The notes under the pieces: generated by a model
Databases searched by the model: none
Told to the model about the DNA's origin: nothing
What the model saw: the letters and a program-made list of their open reading frames with translations, nothing else
Part shown: positions 51,318 through 59,557 of the stretch, in pieces
Position numbering within the stretch: the first letter of the stretch is position 1
Layout: each line of letters opens with the position of its first letter
Assembly (NCBI RefSeq): GCF_029338195.1
Contig: NZ_CP119779.1
Coordinates: forward strand, 1,798,001 to 1,862,000
Source of the DNA: Haloarcula litorea
GTDB taxonomy: Archaea; Halobacteriota; Halobacteria; Halobacteriales; Haloarculaceae
Direction: 5' to 3'
DNA length: 64,000 bases
Made by a program: the position numbers and the translations under genes

Positions 51318-52316
51318 ATGAATATGCTCGTCGACGGCGAGTGGCGGACCGACGCCTACGAGACCACCAACGAGGACGGGGAGTTCGACCGACAGGACAC
51401 GACGTTCCGGGACCGCATCGAGGACGACCCGGACGCGCGGTTCCAGCCCGAGGCGGGGCGGTACCACCTCTACGTCTCCTACGCCTGCCCGTGGGCCCAT
51501 CGGACGCTCCTCGTTCGCGCGCTGAAGGGGCTCGAAGACGCCATCAGCGTCGACGTCGTCGACCCCTTCCGCGACGAGGACGGCTGGCAGTTCACCCCCG
51601 AGAAGGCGGGCTGTGACGCCGACTCGCTGTACGACGCCGACTACCTCCGGGAGCTGTACGTGGAGGCCGACCCCGACGCGACCTGCCGGGTGACGGTGCC
51701 GGTGCTGTGGGACAAGCGGGAGGAGACCATCGTCAACAACGAGTCCGAGGAGATCCTCCGGATGCTCGACACCGAGTTCGACGAGGTCGCCGAACGCGAC
51801 GTGGACCTCTACCCCGAGGGGTACCGGGACGAGGTCGACCGCATCATCGACGACATCTACGAGCCGATCAACAACGGCGTCTACCGGGCCGGGTTCGCGA
51901 AGTCACAGAGCGCCTACGACGAGGCCGTCACCGAGCTGTTCGACGCGCTGGACCACTGGGACGAGGTGCTGGCCGACCAGCGCTACCTCGCCGGCGACCG
52001 CCTGACGGAGGCGGACATCTGTATGTTCACGACGCTGGTCCGCTTCGACCAGGTGTACCACACCCACTTCATGTGCAATCACCAGTACATCCGCGAGTAC
52101 GACAACCTCTGGCCGTACCTGCGGGACCTCTACCAGACCCCCGGCGTCGCCGAGACCGTGAACATGGACCACATCAAGGAACACTACTACACGACCCACC
52201 CCGACGTCACCCCGAGTCGGATCGTCGCGATGGGGCCGGACCTCGACTTCGCGGCGGCCCACGACCGCGACGAACTGCCCGGCGAGCCGCCGGCGGCGCT
52301 GTTCCAGACCGCCTGA
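51318..52316 (+). CDS. ECM4/YqjG-type glutathione transferase (glutathionyl-hydroquinone reductase-like)
   Basis: 332 residues. Thioredoxin-like N-terminal domain with the active-site motif YACPWAHRTLLV (Cys near 60), then the all-helical GST domain (about 170-320) with YLAGDRLTEADICMFTTLVRFDQVYHTHF, which is the family mark. In bacteria these enzymes reduce glutathionyl-hydroquinones. Haloarchaea use gamma-glutamylcysteine as main thiol, so the partner thiol may differ. A GTTATACG box 30 bp upstream supports ATG 51318. Confidence 0.9.
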   Translation: MNMLVDGEWRTDAYETTNEDGEFDRQDTTFRDRIEDDPDARFQPEAGRYHLYVSYACPWAHRTLLVRALKGLEDAISVDVVDPFRDEDGWQFTPEKAGCDADSLYDADYLRELYVEADPDATCRVTVPVLWDKREETIVNNESEEILRMLDTEFDEVAERDVDLYPEGYRDEVDRIIDDIYEPINNGVYRAGFAKSQSAYDEAVTELFDALDHWDEVLADQRYLAGDRLTEADICMFTTLVRFDQVYHTHFMCNHQYIREYDNLWPYLRDLYQTPGVAETVNMDHIKEHYYTTHPDVTPSRIVAMGPDLDFAAAHDRDELPGEPPAALFQTA

Positions 52317-52464
52317 CTGGGCCGGCGACACCACCGATACCGGGCGGCGGGACGCTCAACCGGGGGACTCTTCGGCCCGGGTGACGCGACGAGCCGACTG
52401 GTCTGGGAACAACGCCGCGGCGGGGGCGCACGTCGTCTCCCGGTGGCCGGATCGCGCCGACGGA

Positions 52465-53514
52465 CTATGGTTCCGAGAGCGTGACCTCGGTCGTCTCGTA
52501 GTCCTCGAGGAACGAGCCGGCACCGCCGATCGAGACCACTTCGTCGCCGGTGTCGACGACCATCGTGTGTTCGATGGGGTAGGAGTTCGTCTTCGGTTCG
52601 ATCAGCCCCTGCCGGGTGTCGACGACGGTCCCCTCGATCCGGTCGCGCTGGTCGTCGGCCCTGACGGACTGGACGGGGGCGTCGATCGCGACGGCGTCGT
52701 CGTTCCGCAGGCGTAACGTCGCCTGGAACACCGCCGCCCGGAAGTTCCCGAAGGTCCGGGGCAGCGACTGCGGCTCGTTGACGTAGCACTGTTCGGCCAT
52801 CGGCCAGTAGTTCCCGAGGAACGACCCGGAGATGATCGGGACCACCTGTGGCTGGCCGAACGCGATGGCCCGCTGCTCGGAGTTCGACCGGACGATCATC
52901 TCCGCGGGGACGACGACGCCGAAGGTGCCGTCGATGGTGAGGATGATCGGCATCTCCGGCTCGTGTGCGCGCACGACGGAGGCACAGCCGGCGATGGTCT
53001 CGCGGTCGACGTCGCCGGTGGAGCTGACGATGAGCAGGACCATCACGCCCCGGTCGACGGCGGCCGCGAGTTCGTCGGTCAGTTCCGAGAGGTACTGCTG
53101 GGGCACCGACAGCATCACCTCCTCCTCGGCGTCGCCGATGTACTCCCGGATGCGCTTGACGACCGTCACCCGGGACTTGATGACGTCGAACTGCTGGACG
53201 GTCCGCTCGGTGTCGGCGTAGCGGTCGTCGAGCGCCGTCTCCATCTCCGTGAGCTGGTTCGTCAGCGACTCGATGACCTCCGAGGGCGGCCGTGCCCGGA
53301 TGGTCGTCGGGACGAGGTGGTCGTTGACCTCGACGAACCCGCGCTCCTCGAGGGACGCGCTGATGCTGTAGACGTACCGCTTCGAGACGCCCGTGTCGTC
53401 CGCGATCTCGCTGGCCTTTGCCTCCCCGTTTCGGAGGATCGAGAGGTAGGTGTCGACCTCCTTCTCGGAGAGCCCCAGTTGCCCCAGTCTGTCCGCGAGC
53501 GTCGTGTCGTCCAT
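52465..53514 (-). CDS. TrmB-family sugar-sensing transcriptional regulator
   Basis: 349 residues. N-terminal winged helix (about 8-75; LSEKEVDTYLSILRNGEAKASEIADDTGVSKRYVYSISASLEERGFV), a short coiled part (about 85-115), and the TrmB C-terminal sugar-binding domain (about 120-349). TrmB proteins switch sugar transport and glycolysis or gluconeogenesis genes in response to sugars. It diverges from a glucoamylase gene with only 137 bp between the starts, and so is the likely regulator of the alpha-glucan cluster, perhaps also gap. ATG 53514 has a CTATTTGCC box 28 bp upstream, rejecting the longer frame to 53658. Confidence 0.9.
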   Translation of the reverse strand: MDDTTLADRLGQLGLSEKEVDTYLSILRNGEAKASEIADDTGVSKRYVYSISASLEERGFVEVNDHLVPTTIRARPPSEVIESLTNQLTEMETALDDRYADTERTVQQFDVIKSRVTVVKRIREYIGDAEEEVMLSVPQQYLSELTDELAAAVDRGVMVLLIVSSTGDVDRETIAGCASVVRAHEPEMPIILTIDGTFGVVVPAEMIVRSNSEQRAIAFGQPQVVPIISGSFLGNYWPMAEQCYVNEPQSLPRTFGNFRAAVFQATLRLRNDDAVAIDAPVQSVRADDQRDRIEGTVVDTRQGLIEPKTNSYPIEHTMVVDTGDEVVSIGGAGSFLEDYETTEVTLSEP

Positions 53515-53651
53515 ACTCACTGGTCGTCTCCCGCACGGCAAATAGTTTCGTTTCGCCGTCTGTGGGCTGGGATCACGGACCCCACAGGGGAGTTGTAATC
53601 GTTCGTTACGCTTTGAGAAACCATTAAGGTACTGGTCGAATAGGCCTTCGT
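53515..53651. promoter_or_regulatory. Divergent promoter of the TrmB regulator and GH15 glucoamylase
   Basis: Holds the TATA box of the regulator (near 53540, minus strand) and of the glucoamylase (CATTAAGG, 53622-53629, 27 bp before ATG 53652). Between them is the short palindrome CCCC-ACA-GGGG (53580-53590). I do not find the TACT-n7-GAGTA motif described for Halobacterium TrmB. Confidence 0.5.
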
Positions 53652-56051
53652 ATGACACAGGACCAGCGTCCGACCGACAGCGCCGACGCGACCTGGACCG
53701 TCGGCGAGAAGTTCGGGTTCGGGACCGTCTGTGACCACGACGACCCCGACCCCTCCCGCGTCTGGTACACGCTGACCGCCGGGGCCGTCACCGAGGTCCG
53801 GTTCCCCCGCGTCGACGTGATGAACGTCCGCGAGCTCGACTTCCTCGTGACCGACGGCGACGGGTACGCCGCCCGGACGTTCCGGGAGCGTCGTGACCTG
53901 CCAACGGCCGTCGAGCGATCGACCACGGCCGCGAGCGAGGACGCGCTGCTCTTCCGGCAGACGGCCCGCCCGACCGACGACCACGACTGGGAACTGACCG
54001 TCGAACACGTCGCTCACCCCGACGAGGACGCGCTCCTGCTGGACGTGACCTTCGAGGGCGAGGGGTACGACTGTCACGTCGTCGTCGACCCGGCCCTCTC
54101 GGCCCACGCCGATCACGACGTGGCCACCGCACGCGACGACGCGCTGTTGGCCCGCCACGACCAGCCCGCGGACGCCGACCCCGCGTTCCTGACCGAGGAC
54201 GGCGACCCGATCGACGTGGCGCTGGGCGTCGCCAGCGCGGACGGGTTCGACTGGACGACCGCGGACGTCCGAGAGGGCGACGTGGAGGCGGCGCTGCTTT
54301 CGTCGGGGTCGACCGACGAACGCCACGAGACGGCGCGGGGCAACGTCGTGCTGGCGGGGACGCTCGCCGGTCACGACACGACGCTCTCGCTGGGCTTCGC
54401 CGAGGACGCCGACGACGAGGCGGCGCTGGCGACCGCCGAGACGGCGCTCGACGACGCCGTCGAGGACGTCCGGGCGGCCTACGTCGACTCCTGGACTGAC
54501 TACCTCGACGAGGTGGCCGTCCCCGACAGCGTCGCCGGCGATCCGGACCTGCTGGCCCAGTACAAGACCGCGGTGATGGTGATGAAGGCCGCCGACTCCA
54601 AGGAGTTCCCGGGCGCGGGCATCGCCAGCCCGTCGGTGCCGTGGGGCGACGCCGTCGACGCCAACGACCCCCAGGACTACGGCTACAACTACGTCTGGCC
54701 CCGCGACCTCTACCAGGCCTACACCGCCTTCGACGCGATCGGCGACGCCGAGAGCGCCATCGACGCCACCGAGTACCTCTACGAGTACCAGCAGCGCGAG
54801 GACGGGTTCTTCCCGCAGAACACGTTCCTCGACGGGCGGACTCGCTGGGGCGGCGAGCAGATGGACGAGATCGCGTTCCCGCAGGTGATGGCCCAGCAGC
54901 TCAAGGAGCGGTACGGCTACGACCTCGACGAGGCGGGCTACGGCTACGAGAACGTGCGCCTGTCCAGCGACTACGTGGTCGGGACCGGCCCCCACACCCA
55001 GCAGGAGCGCTGGGAGGAGGAGAGCGGCTACTCCCCGTCGACGACGGCCGCGGAGATCGCGGGACTGGTCTGTGCCGCGGACCTCGCGCTGGACGCCGGC
55101 GAGACGGCCGACGCCATCGCCTACCTCGGCGTCGCGGACCACTGGGTCCGGCACCTGGAGGATTGGCACGCCACGACGACCGGCACGGCGAAACACGAGC
55201 ACACGCCCTACTACGTCCGCATCACCGAGGAGGGCAACCCCGACGACGGGGAACTGCGAACTCACAACAACGGCGGCGGGACCCTCGACGAGCGCAACAT
55301 CATCGACGGGGGCTTCCTCGAACTCGTCCGGCTCGGGATCCTCCCGGCCGACGACGAGACCGTCCGCAACACCGCCCGCGAGTACGACGACGACATCATG
55401 GTCGAGACGCCCCACGGGCCGGGCTGGTACCGCTACACCGGCGACGGCTACGGGGAGAAGCGGGTCCAGCCCGGCGCGCCGTGGCAGCCCGACGAGACGG
55501 GCGTGGGTCGCCTCTGGCCCTTCTTCACCGGCGAACGCGGCGAGTACGAACTGCTGCTCGACGAGCCGGACTTCGACCCCGAGAGCCTGTTGGGGACGCT
55601 GTCGGACTTCGCCAACGACGGCCGGATGCTCCCCGAGCAGGTGTGGGACGAACCGGGCGACAACGACTTCGACTGGGCCTTCGGCGAGGGGACCTCCAGC
55701 GCGACGCCGCTGTCCTGGACCAACGCCCAGTTCGTCCGGCTGGCCTGGAGTATCGACGCCGGCCGGCCCGTCGAGACCCCCGCGGTCGTCGAGGCGCGCT
55801 ACGGCGGCGACCCGCCGGCCGAGGGGCCGGCGCTGGACGTCACCGTCGAACGCGACGGCGACGCGGCCCGCGTCACCGGCCACACCGACGGCGGGGACCT
55901 CGTGGTCAAGACCCGGACGGAGACGGTCCGCGTCGACGGCGGCGACGTCGACGTGTCCGTCGCAGCCGAGGACGGCGCTCGCGTCACCGTCGTCGCGGCG
56001 ACCGGCGACCTCCCGGACGTGGCGACAACCGTGACCCACGAGACCGTCTGA
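53652..56051 (+). CDS. GH15 glucoamylase, cytoplasmic
   Basis: 799 residues, glucan 1,4-alpha-glucosidase of family GH15. N-terminal beta-sandwich domain (about 1-275), (alpha/alpha)6 barrel (about 285-720) with YGYNYVWPRDLYQAY, NTFLDGRTRWGGEQMDE, catalytic acid Glu in RWEEESGYSPST (about 457) and catalytic base Glu in LPEQVWDE (about 662), then a small beta domain. No signal peptide, so it should release glucose from oligosaccharides inside the cell. It is homologous over the full length to the lipoprotein enzyme at 59558. Leaderless start; TrmB is transcribed divergently. Confidence 0.9.
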   Translation: MTQDQRPTDSADATWTVGEKFGFGTVCDHDDPDPSRVWYTLTAGAVTEVRFPRVDVMNVRELDFLVTDGDGYAARTFRERRDLPTAVERSTTAASEDALLFRQTARPTDDHDWELTVEHVAHPDEDALLLDVTFEGEGYDCHVVVDPALSAHADHDVATARDDALLARHDQPADADPAFLTEDGDPIDVALGVASADGFDWTTADVREGDVEAALLSSGSTDERHETARGNVVLAGTLAGHDTTLSLGFAEDADDEAALATAETALDDAVEDVRAAYVDSWTDYLDEVAVPDSVAGDPDLLAQYKTAVMVMKAADSKEFPGAGIASPSVPWGDAVDANDPQDYGYNYVWPRDLYQAYTAFDAIGDAESAIDATEYLYEYQQREDGFFPQNTFLDGRTRWGGEQMDEIAFPQVMAQQLKERYGYDLDEAGYGYENVRLSSDYVVGTGPHTQQERWEEESGYSPSTTAAEIAGLVCAADLALDAGETADAIAYLGVADHWVRHLEDWHATTTGTAKHEHTPYYVRITEEGNPDDGELRTHNNGGGTLDERNIIDGGFLELVRLGILPADDETVRNTAREYDDDIMVETPHGPGWYRYTGDGYGEKRVQPGAPWQPDETGVGRLWPFFTGERGEYELLLDEPDFDPESLLGTLSDFANDGRMLPEQVWDEPGDNDFDWAFGEGTSSATPLSWTNAQFVRLAWSIDAGRPVETPAVVEARYGGDPPAEGPALDVTVERDGDAARVTGHTDGGDLVVKTRTETVRVDGGDVDVSVAAEDGARVTVVAATGDLPDVATTVTHETV

Positions 56052-56132
56052 CACGGCTGCGAGCCGGCCGTGTAGAAGGACGAAAAATAATTACACCAAA
56101 TTTTATGGTACGCCGCGTGTTGCGTAGTGGCA

Positions 56133-58148
56133 ATGACGCTCCGGACGGCTCTGAACGACTACAAGCGCAATCGGGACGCCGACAGGGCGTTCCCGGGCGA
56201 ACTCCGCTCTACGACCGGTGTCTTCTCCGGCCACGGTGACCGGCTCGTCTACGTCGACGACGACGGCTCGCTGCGGGACTACTCGTACCCGCTCTCGGGA
56301 CTGGCCGGCGTCGACCGCTCGCGGTTCGGCGTCGGCGGCGAGTGGTTCGACGGCGGCGCGACCCAGCGGTACCCCGACGACGGGGCCGTCGTCGAGACGG
56401 TTCACGAACGCGACGGCTACCGCGTCGTCCAGCGCGACCTCACCCTCGGGCGGCTCCACGTCACCCGGTTCGACTGTGAGGGCGACGCGCCGGCCGACCT
56501 CGAACTCCAGGCCTACGTCGACTTCGCGCCCGACGGCCGCGAGGGACAGACGAGCCTCCTCGTCCACGAGGCGGCCGTCGAGGCGTACCACCGCCGCGAA
56601 CACGACTACGTCGGCGTCTCGGCCGACTCGCCCGAGGTCCACGGGCAGATCCCCGAGCGGTTCGACGAACTGATCGGGGAGGAGCCCGTCGAGTTCCCCC
56701 GGACGACCGAGCAGGAGGCCTACGAGGACGAGGTGATGACCGCCGGCGTGCTGGTGACGGCCCCCTTCGAGGCGGGCGGCGTCACGCTGGTCACGCTGCT
56801 GGCCGAGCGCGGCGAGACCGACCGCGGGGCGGCGCTCTCGGCGGTCGCCGACGCCACCGACGAGTACGACGGCCCGGCGGCGCTCGCACGCGCGGCCGAG
56901 GAGGCTCGCGAGTGGCCCGCCCCCGAGGCGGCTCCCCACCGGGAGACGGTCGTCCACGACCTCCGGGTCGTCTCGCTGCTGTCCGCCGCGGACGGCGGCC
57001 GCATCGCCGGCCCGGACTTCGACCCCTTCTACGTGGAGTCGGGGGGCTACGGCTACACCTGGTTCCGTGACGACGCCGAGATCTCGCGGTTCCTGCTCGA
57101 CGGGAGCGAGGCCCTCGACGTCGACCTGGACGACTGGCACCAGCGGTCGGCGGACTTCTACTGCCGCAGCCAACTCGAGGACGGGAGCTGGCCCCACCGG
57201 GTCTGGCCGGGCGACGAGACCCTCGCCCCGGGGTGGGCCAACGCCCGCATCGAGGCCGGCGAGGACACCGACTACCAGGCCGACCAGAGCGGGAGCGTCG
57301 CCGGCTTCCTCGCGGACTACCTCCGGACCGGCGACCCCGCCGACCCGGAGCGCGTCGAGACCGCCATCGCGCAGGCCGTCGAGAGCCTCGACGACACGCT
57401 GGCGGACGACGGCCTCCCCGTCGCCTGTCAGAACGCCTGGGAGAACATGCAGGGGCGGTTCGTCCACACCGCCGCGACGTTCCTGCACGCCTACGCCAGC
57501 GTCGCCCGCGCGCCGGTCTCGGCGGCCCTCCGGGACCACGCTCGCGACCAGGCCGACGCCGTCCTCGAAGGGCTGGACCGCCTCTGGACCGGCGAGTTCT
57601 ACGCGCTGCGGGAACACGAGGGCGAGCTCGACGAGCGGCTCGACTCCGGCTCGCTGGCCCTGCCGGCGGCGGTGCGTGCCTACGCCGCGGTCGCCGACCT
57701 CGACGACGCGACGCTGGACCGGCTGGTGACACACGTCGAGGCGACGCTGGACGGCCTCGAACGGGAGACCGACGCCGTCCGCGGCCTCGTCCGGTTCGAG
57801 GGCGACGAGTGGCGCACCGGACCGCAGGCCGACGAGAAGGTCTGGACCGTCTCGACGGCGTGGGGGGCAAACGCCGCCGCCGAACTGGGCTCCCTGCTCG
57901 ACGAGCGCGGCGACGACCGCTCGGCCGACGCCTTCGCCCGCTCGCGGGATCTGCTGACCGAGCTCCTGCCCGGCGGCTCGCTCGTTCGGGACTGTGGCTA
58001 CCTCCCCGAGCAGCGGTTCGACGACGGGACGCCCGACTCGGCGACGCCGCTGGGGTGGCCCCACGCGCTCCGGCTGGCGACGGTGGCCCACCTCGCCGAG
58101 GCCGGCGAACTCGACCGGTCGACTGCGGCCCCGGAGGCCGCCGAGTAG
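56133..58148 (+). CDS. GH15-type glycoside hydrolase, divergent
   Basis: 671 residues of the archaeal GH15 type. N-terminal domain (about 1-260; SGHGDRLVYVDDDGSLRDYSYPLSG), then an alpha-helical barrel with GGYGYTWFRDDAEISRFLLD (about 305-325), the acid Glu in CQNAWENMQGRFVHTAA and the base Glu in GYLPEQRFDDGT. Differs clearly from the other two GH15 proteins, and may prefer another alpha-glucoside such as trehalose or isomaltose-type bonds. No signal peptide. A TTTTATGG box 29 bp upstream chooses ATG 56133; GTG 56127 would add two residues. Confidence 0.86.
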   Translation: MTLRTALNDYKRNRDADRAFPGELRSTTGVFSGHGDRLVYVDDDGSLRDYSYPLSGLAGVDRSRFGVGGEWFDGGATQRYPDDGAVVETVHERDGYRVVQRDLTLGRLHVTRFDCEGDAPADLELQAYVDFAPDGREGQTSLLVHEAAVEAYHRREHDYVGVSADSPEVHGQIPERFDELIGEEPVEFPRTTEQEAYEDEVMTAGVLVTAPFEAGGVTLVTLLAERGETDRGAALSAVADATDEYDGPAALARAAEEAREWPAPEAAPHRETVVHDLRVVSLLSAADGGRIAGPDFDPFYVESGGYGYTWFRDDAEISRFLLDGSEALDVDLDDWHQRSADFYCRSQLEDGSWPHRVWPGDETLAPGWANARIEAGEDTDYQADQSGSVAGFLADYLRTGDPADPERVETAIAQAVESLDDTLADDGLPVACQNAWENMQGRFVHTAATFLHAYASVARAPVSAALRDHARDQADAVLEGLDRLWTGEFYALREHEGELDERLDSGSLALPAAVRAYAAVADLDDATLDRLVTHVEATLDGLERETDAVRGLVRFEGDEWRTGPQADEKVWTVSTAWGANAAAELGSLLDERGDDRSADAFARSRDLLTELLPGGSLVRDCGYLPEQRFDDGTPDSATPLGWPHALRLATVAHLAEAGELDRSTAAPEAAE

Positions 58149-58254
58149 CGCGGCCCGGCGGGTCGGCTCGGGACCTCGATCGGAGAGAGCGGTCTCCGAC
58201 GGTCGCCGTGTCGCTCCTCGTGACCGTCCGGAGAACGCAGCGAGAACGGACCGG

Positions 58255-59418
58255 CTACTGTGCGGGCGCGACGACCTCTTCCTGGAAGCCGACGGCGTCG
58301 CCGGTCGCGGCGTCGAACAGGTGGACGGAGTCCTCGTCGAACGAGATGTCGATCACGTCGCCGGTGTCGGGTTCGACGTCGGCCGGGACGCGGGCGATGA
58401 AGTCCGGCGCGTCCTCGGTGTCGAACTCGCGGCTGCCCGACCCCAGGTCCAGGTAGAGGTAGTTGTCGCTCCCGACCGGTTCGACGACGTCGACCGTCGC
58501 CGGGATGGAGTCGGACGCGGTCCCGTCGTCGACGGAGACGTGTTCGGGTCGGATCCCCAGTACGTAGTCGGTGCCGGCGATGTCGCCGAAGTGCTCGGCC
58601 CGGCCCGCGGTGAGGTCGTAGGAGAAGTCACCGCTCGCGCCGGTCAGGCGGACGCCGCCGTCGAAGGACTCGGCGGCCACGTCGACGAAGTTCATCGACG
58701 GCGAGCCGATGAAGCCGGCGACGAACTGGTTGACCGGGTTCTCGTAGACGTCGGTCGGCTTGCCCACCTGCTGGAGCTCGCCGTCGTCGAGGATGACGAT
58801 GCGGTCGCCCATCGTCATCGCCTCCTCCTGGTCGTGGGTGACGTAGACGGAGGTGATGCCCAGCTCCTCCTGGAGGCGCTGGATCTCGGTCCGCATCGTC
58901 GTCCGGAGCTTCGCGTCGAGGTTCGAGAGCGGCTCGTCGAACAGGAACACCTCGGGTTCGCGGACGATGGCCCGTCCCAGCGCGACCCGCTGTTTCTGCC
59001 CGCCGGAGAGCTCGTCCGGCGTGTCGTCGAGCAGGTCCTCGATGCCCATCATCTCGGCGGCCTCGTAGACGCGCTGCTCGCGCTCCTCCGCGGACATGTC
59101 CGTGCTCATCCGCAGGCCGAAGCCCATGTTCTGTTCGATCGTCTTGTGGGGGTACAGCGCGTAGTTCTGGAACACCATCGCCACGTCGCGGTGGCGCGCG
59201 TGGACGTCGGTGACGTCGTTGCCGCCCAGCAGGACCCGGCCGCTGGTGGGGCGTTCCAGCCCCGCGACCATCCGCAGGGTCGTCGACTTCCCACAGCCCG
59301 ACGGACCGACTACCGTGACGAATTCGCCGTCCTCGATGGTGAGGTCCAGATCGTCGACCGCGACGATGGATCCGCCATCGAACTCCTTGCGCAGTGATTG
59401 CAGTTCGAGCGTCGCCAT
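58255..59418 (-). CDS. MalK/UgpC-type ABC transporter ATP-binding protein
   Basis: 387 residues. Walker A VVGPSGCGKSTT, Q-loop MVFQNYALYPHKT, signature DELSGGQKQRVALGRAIVRE, Walker B EVFLFDEPLSNLDAKLR, and a C-terminal TOBE/OB regulatory part (about 240-387), which defines the sugar-importer ATPases of the CUT1 group. It should energise oligosaccharide uptake. No permease or binding protein gene is in the window, so it may serve partners elsewhere. A CATTTATC TATA box is 28 bp upstream of ATG 59418; it diverges from the lipoprotein glucoamylase. Confidence 0.92.
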   Translation of the reverse strand: MATLELQSLRKEFDGGSIVAVDDLDLTIEDGEFVTVVGPSGCGKSTTLRMVAGLERPTSGRVLLGGNDVTDVHARHRDVAMVFQNYALYPHKTIEQNMGFGLRMSTDMSAEEREQRVYEAAEMMGIEDLLDDTPDELSGGQKQRVALGRAIVREPEVFLFDEPLSNLDAKLRTTMRTEIQRLQEELGITSVYVTHDQEEAMTMGDRIVILDDGELQQVGKPTDVYENPVNQFVAGFIGSPSMNFVDVAAESFDGGVRLTGASGDFSYDLTAGRAEHFGDIAGTDYVLGIRPEHVSVDDGTASDSIPATVDVVEPVGSDNYLYLDLGSGSREFDTEDAPDFIARVPADVEPDTGDVIDISFDEDSVHLFDAATGDAVGFQEEVVAPAQ

Positions 59419-59557
59419 TACTGCTTGTGTTCCTTTCCCGAATGATAAATGTTCCCCATCAGACGGAATCTGTGAGGGAAAATTTCGTAGGTGATTTGCA
59501 CGACCGGAACGTGTGGCCGGTAATGGTTCGTGGCTGGCACGCACACCGGAGGTATCG

